From NCBI RefSeq assembly GCF_014205255.1, contig NZ_JACHNE010000001.1:3286001-3350000 (forward strand): 64,000 bases of DNA. The letters are read 5' to 3'. Shown piece after piece: positions 51,384 through 60,505 of the stretch (its first letter is position 1; each line of letters opens with the position of its first letter). Below the pieces are notes generated by a model, which did not search any database, was not told the DNA's origin, and saw only the letters and a program-made list of their open reading frames with translations. The translations under genes were made by a program, and so were the position numbers. This DNA comes from Streptomyces caelestis. GTDB lineage: Bacteria > Actinomycetota > Actinomycetes > Streptomycetales > Streptomycetaceae.

Positions 51384-53022
51384 CTACCGGTGGGGCGGCG
51401 GGCCGTCGATCGGGCGGCCCAGCACCCCGGGGCGCCGCTGCCAGGGCAGCGGGCCGGCCGGCGGCCGGTAGGCGACGCCGAGGGCGTCGAGCCGCTGGTA
51501 GTGGGCGGTCATACGGCGCTCGAAGCCAGCGAAGTCCCGTTCCGCCGGGGCGGGCAGGGTGCTCCAGGCGACCTCGGCGAAGGCCGCCAGCCGGGGGAAC
51601 GTCTGGTAGTCCACGCGCGCGTGGTCCTCCATCACCTCGGTCCACACGTTGGCCTGGGTGCCGAGCACATGACGGGCCTCCTCGGGCGTCAACTCCGGGG
51701 GCACGGGCTCGAACCGGTAGACGTCCTCCAGGGTGCGCACCCACCCGATCGGTACCGGCTCGTCGGGGCCCGGGGCCCGGGGCCTGACGGTGGTCCAGAT
51801 ACACCTGCTCCTGGGGGCACATGACGACATCGTGGCCGGCCCGCGCGGCGGCGATGCCTCCGGCGTAGCCACGCCAGGAGGACACGGCCGCGCCCTGCGC
51901 CAGCCCGCCCTCCAGGATCTCGTCCCAGCCGATCAGCCGGCGCCCGCGCGCGGCCAGCCACGCGTCGAAGTGCCCGATGAACCAGGACTGGAGCTCGTCC
52001 TCGTCCGCGAGGCCGAGTTCCCTGATGCGCGCCTGGGCCGCCGCGGACCGCCGCCACTGCTCCTTGGGGCATTCGTCGCCGCCGGCGTGGACGAACTCCG
52101 ACGGGAACAGCTCCAGCACTTCCTCGAAGACGCCCTCGTAAAAGCGCAGGGTGTTGTCAGTGGGGGCGAGTACGTTCGGGTTGATTCCCCAGGTGTCCCA
52201 GACGGAGAGGGCGGTGGTGTCGATGACGTCGGTGTTGCCGAGTTCCGGGTACGCGGCGATGGCGGCCTGCGAGTGGCCGGGTACGTCGATTTCGGGGACG
52301 ACGGTGATATGCCGCTCGGCGGCGTAGGCGACGATCTCCCGGATGTCGTCCTGGGTGTAGTAGCCGCCGTGCGGCTTCTCCTCCCACAGCGGCGAGGCCC
52401 CGTGGCCGGTTTTGGTCCGCGCCCGCCAGGAGCCGATCTCCGTCAGCCGGGGATGCCGCTCGATCTGGATGCGCCAACCCTGGTCGTCCGTCAGATGTAA
52501 GTGGAAGACGTTGAGTTTGTGCGCCGCCATCAGGTCGAGATAGCGCAGGACGCCTTCTTTGGGCATGAAGTGCCGGGCGACGTCGAGCATCAGGCCGCGC
52601 CAGCGGAATCGCGGGGCGTCGTGGATCGTGACGGCGGGCACCTGCCACTCCTGCCTGCCTGTCACCGGGGCGCGGCGAAAGGCCTCGGGGCCGAGCAGCT
52701 GACGGAAGGTCTGTGCGCCCCAGAACAAGCCCGTGGGGCTCGCCCCTTCGATGAGGACACGGTCGGCGTCGGCCGTCAGGCGGTACGCCTCGGGTCCGCC
52801 GAGGGCAGGCTGGATCCGCAGTCGGACGCGGTGGGCGTCGCCGGTGTGCGGGTCCAGCGGCAGGCCGGTCGCCGCGCCCACGGTCGCGCGCAGCCACCGC
52901 GCGACCCGCTCGGTGCCGGGGCCCTCCTCGATCCCGGTGCCCGCGTCGAGGAGGAAGCCCTGCCCGTCCCCGGCCTCGATGCTCAAGGGCGCCGGAACCA
53001 CGTCCGTGTTCGGAGGAGTCAC
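51384..53022 (-). pseudogene. Beta-N-acetylhexosaminidase (GH20), frameshifted by a 7-bp tandem duplication
   Basis: Starts at GTG 53022. Reading frame 1 covers 'FRWRGLMLDVARHFMPKEGVLRYLDLMAAHKLNVFHLHLTDDQGWRIQIERHP' and the catalytic pair in 'FVHAGGDECPKEQW' (Asp-Glu), reaching 'CPQEQVYLDHRQAPG'. The rest, 'PDEPVPIGWVRTLEDVYRFEPVPPEL' to the TAG at 51384, is in another frame. Removing one copy of a CGGGCCC-type unit (51765-51778) restores one continuous ORF of about 543 residues. The catalytic residues are unaffected. Releases terminal GlcNAc from chitooligosaccharides. Confidence 0.88.
51765..51784. repeat. Heptanucleotide tandem repeat causing the GH20 frameshift
   Basis: GGGGCCC (51765-51771), GGGGCCC (51772-51778), then GGGGCC (51779-51784). 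One unit too many for the GH20 frame; the repeat can slip during replication. Confidence 0.8.
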
Positions 53023-53023
53023 G

Positions 53024-53960
53024 TCAGTCCTTCACCGCGCCGCCCAGTCCGGAGACCAGGCGCCGCTGTACGAGTACGAAGAAGATCAGCACCGGAATCG
53101 TCATCACCGTGGAGGCGGCCATGACGCCGCCCCAGTCCGGGTCGTCGGGCTTGTAGAAGACCAGCAGGGCCATCGGCAGCGTCGACTGGGAAGTGTCACT
53201 GATGATGAACGACTTGGCGAAGAGGAAGTCGTTCCAGGCGGAGATGAAGAAACACGCTGGTGGCCACGAGCCCCGGCAGGACGAGCGGGAAAAGGATCTG
53301 CCACAGGAATCGCGTCCGGCTCGCCCCGTCGATGCAGGCGGCCTCCTCCAGCGCCTCCGGAACGGCTTTCACGAACCCCCGCAGCATCCAGATCGCGAAG
53401 GGCAGCGAGAAGGCGATGTGGGGCAGGATCAGCGTGCCCAGGGTGTTCAGCCGGCCGAAGTCCCGCATGAGGAAGAAGAGGGGGATCGTCAGTGCCTCCA
53501 CGGGCACCATCTGGGCCACCAGAAACATGATCAGCAAGGCGGTCCGGAGGCGGAACCGGAATCGTGTCACGGCGGTCGCGGCGAGAAACGCGATGAGCGC
53601 GGAGGCGATCACCACACAGCCCGCGACGAGGAGGCTGTTGAGGAAGTATCCGGCCGAATTAAAGGCACCGCCGACCGCCAGCCCGTACAGGTCGGGCTTC
53701 GCGGTACGGATCTTGCGGGCGGTGGAGGCCAATTCGGCCATCGGCTTCGGGACGGACAGGCCGAGTTCCTCGAAGACGTCCTTGCGGTAGTACAGCGCGC
53801 GGACGCCGACGTAGAAGGGGGCGCCGTAGACCTTGCCATCGACCGTCACCGACTGCTTGGCCGTCGGGTCAGTGTCCTTCGCCTCGTTCCAGTCGAACTC
53901 CTTCGTGACGTCGAGGAGTCCGCCGTCCTTCACATAGCCGGCCGTGTCGGTGAACCGTCC
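53024..53960 (-). pseudogene. Fused remnant of a sugar ABC operon: binding protein middle joined to MalG-type permease
   Basis: Frame starting inside a solute-binding protein ('TDTAGYVKDGGLLDVTKEFDWNEAK', 'VDGKVYGAPFYVGVRALYYRKDVFEELGLSVPKPMAEL') passes at ~53650-53675 directly into a permease ('YFLNSLLVAGCVVIASALIAFLAATAV', EAA motif 'EALEEAACIDGASRTRFLWQILFPLVLPGL'). At ~53255 a single extra base shifts the frame; the end 'SAWNDFLFAK' to 'RRLVSGLGGAVKD' with stop at 53024 is in the other frame. The inner permease gene and the 5' end of the binding protein are deleted. Stop is 1 nt from the GH20 start. Confidence 0.8.
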
Positions 53961-53974
53961 CCCAACCTTCGGCC

Positions 53975-54235
53975 GGGAGGAACCCCAGCCGTATCCGGCG
54001 CACGGGGACGCCCTTGAGACTGCGGACCAGCCAAGAGTCGGTGATCTTCGGCGGGTGGTGGACCAGCAGGCGTACGTGATCACGGTCGCCGTAGAACTCC
54101 TTCTACACCACCTCGAAGTCCTCGCACACCTTGCGCATGATCTCTTCGCAGCCTGTCAGCACCTCGTCGTCGAACACCCCGCACCGGTGCACGCGTCGAC
54201 TCGAACACACTTGCTCACGTCGTGCGCAATTCCGG
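53975..54235 (-). pseudogene. Degenerate IS200-type transposase (tnpA) remnant
   Basis: Minus strand reads 'GVFDDEVLTGCEEIMRKVCEDFEVV', a TAG stop, then 'KEFYGDRDHVRLLVHHPPKITDSWLVRSLKGVPVRRIRLG'. This is the Y1 transposase core with its 'HVRLLVH' HuH-like motif. It lacks its proper start and is truncated where the sugar-ABC remnant begins (~53965-53985). The catalytic Tyr region is lost. Opposite in strand to tnpB, as in IS605 elements. Confidence 0.75.
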
Positions 54236-54289
54236 TTGGATATGATCTTTTGCCGCGAGCGGCCATGAAGCATCCATACGGTGATCGAC

Positions 54290-55535
54290 ATGCAGCTCCG
54301 CTACAACTACCGGGCCTACCCGGACGCCACCCAGCGCCGTGCGCTGACGCGTGCGTTCGGGTGCGCCCGTGTCGTGTGGAACGACTGCCTGCGCGACCGC
54401 AGGGGAGCGCACGCGGCCGGGCTGCCGTATGTGAAGTCAGCGGATCTCTCCAAGCTGCGTATCACCCAGGCCAAGCGCACAGAGGAACGCGCCTGGCTTG
54501 CCGACGTGTCAGCGGTCGTCCTGCAACAGTCCCTGCGGGACCTGGACACCGCCTACAAGAACTTCTTCGACTCGATCCTGGGCAAGCGGCAGGGCCGGAA
54601 AGTGGGGCCGCCCCGCTATAAGTCGAAGAAGGACACCCGGCAGTCGATCCGCCTCACCACCAACGCCTTCTCCCTCCAGGACGACGGCACGGTGTACGTG
54701 GCCAAGGTCGGCAACCTCAAAGTCAGGTGGTCGCGCCGTCTTCCGGCCGCGCCCACGTCCCTGACCGTGACCAAGGACAGTTGCGGCCGGTACTTCCTCA
54801 GCTTCGTCGTGGACACCGAGCCGGACACCCTCCCCGAGCTGGAGACCGATACCGGGATCGACCTCGGCTTGTCCGCCTTCGCGGTCCTGTCCGACGGGAC
54901 GAAGATCAACAGCCCGCGCTTCCTGCGCCGGGCGGAGAAGAAACTCAAGCGCCTTGGGCGGGAGCTGTCCCGCAAGGCCAAGGGATCGAAGAACCGGGCC
55001 AAGGCCCGCATCAAGGTCGCACGCCAGCACGCCAGGGTGGCGGACCGGCGCCGGGACTGGCACCACAAGGCATCCACACGGATCATTCGCGACAACCAAG
55101 CGGTGTACGTGGAAGACCTCGCGGTCTCCGGTCTGGGCCGTACTCGGCTCGCCAAGTCCGTGCACGACGCGGGATGGTCCGCCTTCGTCGGCATGCTGGA
55201 GTACAAGGCGGCTCTGCACGGCCGCACCTTCGCCAGGGTGGACCACCGCTTTCCCGTCTTCTCAGGTCTGCTCGGCCTGCGGATTCAGGGACGGCCCCAA
55301 GCCTCTGCACGTGCGGGAGTGGACGTGCGGCGGATGCGGCACGATGCACGACCGCGACCACAACGCAGCCCGCAACGTCCTCTTCGAAGGACGCCGGATC
55401 GTCGCCGCCGGACGGGCGGAGACGCCAAACGCCTGTGGAGCGCCGGTCAGACGGGCACACGTGCCCGCACAGCGCGGTGAAGCAGGAAGCCGCCGGAAGG
55501 GTCAGCCGACCCAGGCCGGAATCCCCGGCCTTTAG
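54290..55535 (+). pseudogene. tnpB: TnpB of an IS605-like element, frameshifted near the zinc finger
   Basis: ATG at 54290 (GTG 54281 possible). First frame includes the RuvC Asp in 'TDTGIDLGLSAFAVLSDG' and Glu in 'AVYVEDLAVSGLG' but drifts after 'FARVDHRFP'. One extra C at ~55250 explains it: the other frame continues 'FPSSQVCSACGFRDGPKPLHVREWTCGGCGTMHDRDHNAARNVLFEGRRI' with both zinc-finger CxxC pairs and the last catalytic Asp. Stop TAG at 55533-55535 lies in the right-end hairpin. Probably inactive; similarity to the 29873-31117 TnpB is at family level only. Confidence 0.85.
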
Positions 55536-55542
55536 GCCGGGG
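55523..55542 (+). other. Right-end hairpin of the IS605-like element
   Basis: CCCCGGCCT (55523-55531), loop TT, AGGCCGGGG (55534-55542), followed by AGCACGTCAA, a typical TnpB-element right end. The following bases provide the DUF3039 stop codon on the minus strand, so the insertion lies at the end of that gene. Confidence 0.7.
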
Positions 55543-55548
55543 AGCACG

Positions 55549-55830
55549 TCAATTGTCGCCCTTGCCCTTGTCGTCGTCGCCGGAGCTCATGGACTCGTAG
55601 ATCTCCTTGCACATGGGACACACCGGGTACTTCTTCGGGTCGCGGCCCGGCACCCAGACCTTGCCGCACAGCGCCACGACGGGGGTGCCGTCGAGGGCGC
55701 TCGCCATGATCTTGTCCTTCTGGACGTAGTGGGCGAAGCGCTCGTGGTCACCGTCACCGTGAGAGGTCTGCGGCGTCGGCTCTACGAGGGTCCCCGTACC
55801 AGTCCCGCGCTCGGGCTCGAGAGTGCTCAT
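55549..55830 (-). CDS. DUF3039 small zinc-ribbon-like protein
   Basis: 93 residues from ATG at 55830. Conserved part: 'ERFAHYVQKDKIMASALDGTPVVALCGKVWVPGRDPKKYPVCPMCKEIYESM', with three Cys (ALC, CPMC) as in DUF3039. Widespread in actinobacteria near murA/hup; function unknown. The very C-terminus 'DDDKGKGDN' abuts the IS right end and may have been altered. Confidence 0.9.
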   Translation of the reverse strand: MSTLEPERGTGTGTLVEPTPQTSHGDGDHERFAHYVQKDKIMASALDGTPVVALCGKVWVPGRDPKKYPVCPMCKEIYESMSSGDDDKGKGDN

Positions 55831-55859
55831 AGGCCCAAGGGTACTGAAGCTCCCGGACA

Positions 55860-56441
55860 TCAGTTGAGCGAAGGGTCGTCCGGGTACGTCGCCACCATCG
55901 CCAGCTCGTTGCGCTGGCGGCGCAGCACCTCGCGCCAGAGTCTTTCCGGCGACGGCGAGGAGACGTCGCCGGGCTCCGACTCGACGACGTACCACGCGCC
56001 GTCCACCAGCTCGTCCTCCAGCTGGCCCGGGCCCCAGCCGGCGTATCCGGCGAAGATTCGCAGCGAGCCGAGGGCGGAGGCCAGCAGTTCCGGCGGGGCC
56101 TCCAGATCGACCAGACCGATCGCGCCGTGCACCCGGCGCCAGCCCAGCGGTGCGGCCTCCCCGGACGCGCCGCCGGGGACGACGGCGACCCCGAGGGCCG
56201 AATCCAGCGACACCGGGCCGCCCTGGAAAACGACGCCGGGTTCGCCGGTGAGATCTCCCCAGCCCTCCAGGATGTCCTCCACGCCCACCGGGGTGGGGCG
56301 GTTGAGGACGACACCGAGGGAGCCCTCCTCGTCGTGGTCGAGGAGCAGCACCACCGCGCGGTCGAAGTTCGGGTCCGCCAGGGCGGGCGTGGCCACGAGC
56401 AGCCGCCCTGTGAGCGAGGACACCTCGGTCATGCCAGACAT
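55860..56441 (-). CDS. YqgE/AlgH family protein (DUF179)
   Basis: 193 residues from ATG at 56441 (Met4 is an alternative). Family core: 'LTGRLLVATPALADPNFDRAVVLLLDHDEEGSLGVVLNRPTPVGVEDIL', 'VFQGGPVSLDSALGVAVV', 'RIFAGYAGWGPGQLEDELVDGAWYVVE'. Named after AlgH of Pseudomonas; biochemical function is not established. Upstream of the DUF3039 gene in the same orientation and divergent from murA. Confidence 0.9.
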   Translation of the reverse strand: MSGMTEVSSLTGRLLVATPALADPNFDRAVVLLLDHDEEGSLGVVLNRPTPVGVEDILEGWGDLTGEPGVVFQGGPVSLDSALGVAVVPGGASGEAAPLGWRRVHGAIGLVDLEAPPELLASALGSLRIFAGYAGWGPGQLEDELVDGAWYVVESEPGDVSSPSPERLWREVLRRQRNELAMVATYPDDPSLN

Positions 56442-56684
56442 GATCCCGCATCTTCCCTCCGCGTGGGGAGGCAGTGCGGGGACGGGAGTGAACGCAGCTC
56501 AGGGCGCACTGATGCGTCCGGCGCGCGGGGACGTGACCGTGACCCCACGTGCCCGGCACGGAACGGTTCGTGTTGTGACAGAGCTATGACGTGGCTGGGT
56601 CCGACTCAGGCTTACGGAAGGGGGGTGGAGGGCGATTACCCTTTCCCTCCTGGCCCCTGCCCGACTCCACGGAACGCGAGATTC

Positions 56685-58025
56685 ATGACCGTCAACGACG
56701 ATGTCCTGCTTGTCCACGGCGGAACCCCGCTGGAGGGCGAGATCCGGGTCCGCGGTGCGAAGAACCTCGTACCGAAGGCCATGGTGGCAGCGCTGCTGGG
56801 CAGCGCTCCGAGCCGGCTCCGCAATGTTCCGGACATCCGTGACGTACGGGTCGTACGGGGTCTGTTGCAGCTGCACGGTGTGACGGTCCGTCCGGGGGAC
56901 GAACCCGGCGAACTGGTGATGGATCCGACGCGCGTGGAGAGCGCGAACGTCGCTGACATCGATGCCCATGCCGGTTCGAGCCGGATCCCGATCCTGTTCT
57001 GCGGCCCCCTTCTGCACCGCCTCGGCCACGCGTTCATCCCGGGCCTCGGCGGCTGCGACATCGGCGGCCGGCCCATCGACTTCCACTTCGACGTGCTGCG
57101 GCAGTTCGGCGCGCGGATCGAGAAGCGGGCGGACGGGCAGTACCTGGAGGCGCCGCAGCGGCTGCGCGGTACGAAGATCCGGCTGCCGTACCCGTCCGTG
57201 GGCGCGACCGAGCAGGTGCTGCTGACGGCGGTGCTCGCCGAGGGAGTCACCGAGCTCTCGAACGCGGCTGTCGAGCCGGAGATCGAGGACCTGATCTGCG
57301 TCCTGCAGAAGATGGGCGCCATCATCGCGATGGACACCGACCGGACCATCCGCGTCACCGGTGTCGACAAACTCGGCGGCTACAACCACCACGCCCTGTC
57401 CGACCGCCTGGAGGCCGCGTCCTGGGCGTCCGCCGCACTGGCGACCGAGGGCAACATCTACGTCCGCGGCGCCCAGCAGCGCTCGATGATGACGTTCCTG
57501 AACACCTACCGGAAGGTGGGCGGGGCCTTCGAGATCGACGACAAGGGCATCCGCTTCTGGCACCCCGGCGGCCACCTGAAGTCCATCGCGCTGGAGACGG
57601 ACGTCCACCCCGGCTTCCAGACCGACTGGCAGCAGCCGCTGGTGGTGGCCCTGACCCAGGCCACGGGCCTGTCCATCGTCCACGAGACGGTCTACGAGTC
57701 CCGCCTCGGCTTCACCTCCGCCCTGAACCAGATGGGCGCGCACATCCAGCTCTACCGCGAGTGTCTGGGCGGCTCGAACTGCCGCTTCGGCCAGCGCAAC
57801 TTCCTCCACTCGGCCGTCGTCTCCGGCCCCACCAAGCTCCAGGGCGCCGATCTGGTCATCCCCGACCTCCGCGGCGGCTTCTCGTACCTCATCGCGGCGC
57901 TGGCGGCCCAGGGCACGTCCCGCGTCCACGGCATCGGCCTGATCAACCGGGGCTACGAGAACTTCATGGAGAAGCTCGTGGAACTCGGGGCGAAGGTCGA
58001 GCTGCCGGGCAAGGCGCTCGGATAG
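56685..58025 (+). CDS. murA: UDP-N-acetylglucosamine 1-carboxyvinyltransferase
   Basis: 446 residues from ATG at 56685. It adds enolpyruvate from PEP to UDP-GlcNAc, the first committed step of peptidoglycan synthesis. EPSP-synthase fold with 'GGTPLEGEIRVRGAKNLVPKAMVAALLG' (Lys of 'GAKN'), the catalytic Cys in 'GLGGCDIGGRPIDFHFD' (fosfomycin target position), 'LPYPSVGATEQVLLTAVLA' and 'DLRGGFSYLIAALAAQG'. The catalytic residue is Cys, not Asp, so fosfomycin sensitivity is expected. Full length; terminator follows. Confidence 0.95.
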   Translation: MTVNDDVLLVHGGTPLEGEIRVRGAKNLVPKAMVAALLGSAPSRLRNVPDIRDVRVVRGLLQLHGVTVRPGDEPGELVMDPTRVESANVADIDAHAGSSRIPILFCGPLLHRLGHAFIPGLGGCDIGGRPIDFHFDVLRQFGARIEKRADGQYLEAPQRLRGTKIRLPYPSVGATEQVLLTAVLAEGVTELSNAAVEPEIEDLICVLQKMGAIIAMDTDRTIRVTGVDKLGGYNHHALSDRLEAASWASAALATEGNIYVRGAQQRSMMTFLNTYRKVGGAFEIDDKGIRFWHPGGHLKSIALETDVHPGFQTDWQQPLVVALTQATGLSIVHETVYESRLGFTSALNQMGAHIQLYRECLGGSNCRFGQRNFLHSAVVSGPTKLQGADLVIPDLRGGFSYLIAALAAQGTSRVHGIGLINRGYENFMEKLVELGAKVELPGKALG

Positions 58026-58039
58026 CACGCGCAATGATG

Positions 58040-58080
58040 CCAAAGGGGCGGCCACCCGGTTCGGGTGGCCGCCCCTTTGG
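58040..58080. terminator. Strong bidirectional terminator between murA and hup
   Basis: 18-bp perfect stem: CCAAAGGGGCGGCCACCC (58040-58057), loop GGTTC, complement 58063-58080, ending in CCCCTTTGG, between convergent genes. Confidence 0.9.
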
Positions 58081-58126
58081 TGTCACTGTGCCTCGTACGT
58101 CGTCCTGGGACGTACGAACGGCCAGG

Positions 58127-58408
58127 TCACTTACCCTTGGCCGCTTCCTTGAGCTTGGAGCCCGCGGAGACCTTCACGCTGTAGCCGGCCGGGATCTGGA
58201 TGGGCTCGCCGGTCTGCGGGTTGCGGGCGGTGCGAGCGGCACGGTGGGTGCGCTCGAAGGTCAGGAAGCCGGGGATGGTGACCTTCTCGTCCCCCTTGGA
58301 GACGATGTCGCCGACCACGTCGGCGAACGCGGCCAGCACGGCGTCGGCGTCCTTGCGGGTCACCTCGGCGCGGTCGGCCAGCGCGGCCACCAGCTCACTG
58401 CGGTTCAT
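58127..58408 (-). CDS. hup: HU-family nucleoid protein
   Basis: 93 residues, short HU form without a Lys-rich tail. 'MNRSELVAALADRAEVTRKDADAVLAAFADVVGDIVSKGDEKVTIPGFLTFERTHRAARTARNPQTGEPIQIPAGYSVKVSAGSKLKEAAKGK' pattern includes the DNA-arm motif 'RTARNPQTGEPI' with the intercalating Pro. It is the vegetative HU (HupA type) of streptomycetes rather than the sporulation HupS, which has a long Lys/Ala tail. Binds and bends DNA non-specifically. Confidence 0.93.
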   Translation of the reverse strand: MNRSELVAALADRAEVTRKDADAVLAAFADVVGDIVSKGDEKVTIPGFLTFERTHRAARTARNPQTGEPIQIPAGYSVKVSAGSKLKEAAKGK

Positions 58409-58719
58409 GTTGTTACTCCCGTGTTCATCTTGCCGTTGAGGCGTCGGATCGAAGCCGATGCTGCCAGGGTCCTCCGTGAGTCCCCGGACCCGGGTCCGTC
58501 GCCAGACCCTCGCGCCCAGGGACGCATCCTGCCTCTACCTGCGGCGGGAAAGCCAATCCGGCACCCGCAGGAGTCGTGAGAACACCCTTGGGAGTCACAC
58601 GAAAAGAGGGCCTGAGCCTGGCCGACACGATAGAGGTCGGCCCAAGGGGTGGGGTTCCCCGACGCGCCGTTACCAGGCCAGTCGTGGCAATCCTCACAGC
58701 CGTCGGCAGGGCTGCCGCC
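58409..58719. other. hup upstream region, no gene
   Basis: 311 nt between the malic enzyme stop and the hup start. It contains a CCGAC..GTCGG small hairpin at ~58620 and a hup promoter. No ORF of coding character. Confidence 0.4.
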
Positions 58720-60150
58720 CTACGGCTGCGAGGTCGTCGCCGTCGCGCCGGCCGCCTTCGCGGCGTCCCGCACCGCCCCGGCGACCGCGCCCGCGACCTT
58801 GTCGTTGAAGACGCTCGGGACGATGTAGTTCGGGTTCAGCTCGTCCTCGGTCACCACGTCCGCGAGGGCGGTCGCGGCGGCCAGCATCATCTCGGTGTTG
58901 ACCGTGCGGGACTGGGCGTCCAGCAGACCGCGGAAGACACCCGGGAAGACCAGCACGTTGTTGATCTGGTTCGGGAAGTCGGAACGGCCGGTGGCCACAA
59001 CGGCCGCGGTCTGGCGGGCGATTGCCGGGTCGACCTCGGGGTCCGGGTTCGCGAGCGCGAACACGATGGCACCGTCGGCCATGGCGGCCACGTCGTCGCC
59101 GTCGAGGACGTTCGGGGCCGAGACGCCGATGAAGACGTCGGCGCCGCGCACGGCCTCCTTGAGCGTGCCGGTGAGGCCCTCGGGGTTGGTGTTGTCGGCG
59201 ATCCAGCGCAGCGCCGAGCCCGGGGCGGCGTCCACCAGGTCCTCGCGGCCCGCGTGCACGACGCCGTGGATGTCGGCGACGACGGCGTTCTTGACGCCCG
59301 CGGCGAGCAGCAGCTTCAGGATGGCCGTACCGGCCGCGCCGGCACCGGACATGACGACGCGGATGTTCTCTATCGCCTTGCCCGTGACGCGAAGTGCGTT
59401 CGTGAGGGCGGCGAGGACGACGATCGCGGTGCCGTGCTGGTCGTCGTGGAAGACGGGGATGTCGAGGGCCTCGCGCAGCCGGGCCTCGATCTCGAAGCAG
59501 CGGGGGGCGGAGATGTCCTCCAGGTTGATGCCGGCGAAGCCCGGGGCGATCGCCTTGACGATCTCGACGATCGCGTCGGTGTCCTGGGTGTCGAGGCAGA
59601 TCGGCCAGGCGTCGATGCCGGCGAACCGCTTGAAGAGGGCCGCCTTGCCCTCCATGACGGGCAGCGCGGCCTTCGGGCCGATGTTGCCCAGGCCCAGCAC
59701 GGCCGAGCCGTCCGTCACGACCGCAACGGAGTTGCGCTTGATGGTGAGGCGGCGGGCGTCCTCGGGGTTCTCGGCGATCGCCATGCAGACGCGGGCGACG
59801 CCCGGCGTGTAGACCATGGACAGGTCGTCACGGTTGCGGATGGGGTGCTTCGACGCCATCTCGATCTTGCCGCCGAGGTGCATGAGGAAGGTCCGGTCCG
59901 AGACCTTGCCCAGCGTGACGCCCTCGATGCCGCGGAGTTCCTCGACGATCTCGTCCGCGTGCGCGGTCGACGAGGCCGCGATGGTGACGTCGATACGGAG
60001 TTTCTCGTGACCGGAAGCGGTGACGTCGAGGCCGGTCACCGAGCCTCCGGAGGACTCCACGGCGGTGGTGAGCTGCGAGACGGCGGTTCCGCTCGCGGGC
60101 ACCTCCAGCCGGACCGTCATCGAGTAGGAGACGCTGGGCGCCGTTGCCAT
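58720..60150 (-). CDS. NAD-dependent malic enzyme with N-terminal ACT domain
   Basis: 476 residues. Oxidative decarboxylation of malate to pyruvate. N-terminal ACT-like domain (~8-80: 'SMTVRLEVPASGTAVSQLTTAVESSGGSVTGLDVTASGHEKLRIDVTI') suggests amino-acid regulation. The malic-enzyme core includes 'MVYTPGVARVC', 'NSVAVVTDGSAVLGLGNIGPKAALPVMEGKAALFK', 'INLEDISAPRCFEIE', 'IPVFHDDQHGTAIV' and the Rossmann 'VVMSGAGAAGTAIL'. NAD versus NADP preference is inferred from my recollection that SCO2951 is NAD-dependent. Confidence 0.93.
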   Translation of the reverse strand: MATAPSVSYSMTVRLEVPASGTAVSQLTTAVESSGGSVTGLDVTASGHEKLRIDVTIAASSTAHADEIVEELRGIEGVTLGKVSDRTFLMHLGGKIEMASKHPIRNRDDLSMVYTPGVARVCMAIAENPEDARRLTIKRNSVAVVTDGSAVLGLGNIGPKAALPVMEGKAALFKRFAGIDAWPICLDTQDTDAIVEIVKAIAPGFAGINLEDISAPRCFEIEARLREALDIPVFHDDQHGTAIVVLAALTNALRVTGKAIENIRVVMSGAGAAGTAILKLLLAAGVKNAVVADIHGVVHAGREDLVDAAPGSALRWIADNTNPEGLTGTLKEAVRGADVFIGVSAPNVLDGDDVAAMADGAIVFALANPDPEVDPAIARQTAAVVATGRSDFPNQINNVLVFPGVFRGLLDAQSRTVNTEMMLAAATALADVVTEDELNPNYIVPSVFNDKVAGAVAGAVRDAAKAAGATATTSQP

Positions 60151-60261
60151 GGCCGACTTCCTCTGCTTTCACCTGACGCTGAGTTGTGCCGTCCGATCGT
60201 CGCACCTACCGCTGAGTAGCAGGTAGCCACCCTCGATTGCGAACGTTTTGTTCGCGGAACA

Positions 60262-60412
60262 GGTCAGCAAAAAGAGACCCACGTCACATCTGACGTGGGT
60301 CTCTTGGGAAGTAGGTGGCACCGACCCGCCATGCTCGCCTCGCGGCAAGTGGTCGCTCGTAGCGACGATGGTTGGGCCCGGGGGCTTGGATCGAGCCGGT
60401 GCCACGTCCAGG
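60262..60412 (-). ncRNA. Probable independent small RNA with terminator
   Basis: Read on the minus strand, an outer 9-bp stem (60397-60405 with 60315-60323, GTGGCACCG/CGGTGCCAC) encloses several hairpins, one being a perfect GTCGCT-ACG-AGCGAC. It is followed by a terminator: a 15-bp stem AAGAGACCCACGTCA (60272-60286) with 4-nt loop and complement to 60305, then a U-tract (TTTTTGCTG). A TAGCCT box (-10-like) lies at ~60413-60418. No ORF fits. I recall an sRNA near SCO2952 in S. coelicolor; identity to this one is unchecked. Confidence 0.6.
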
Positions 60413-60505
60413 CTAACAAACAGATCCCGTAAGGCCATTCCCGTACCGGGAGTTCATTTCGCCGACAAGTGGGTATCCAGGCGCGGTCCGCCGGAAGGGC
60501 GGGGA

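Noticed and set aside
60169..60438. 89-residue minus-strand ORF spanning the small-RNA terminator
   Set aside because: It runs through the perfect terminator hairpin and has no ribosome-binding site or recognisable domain.
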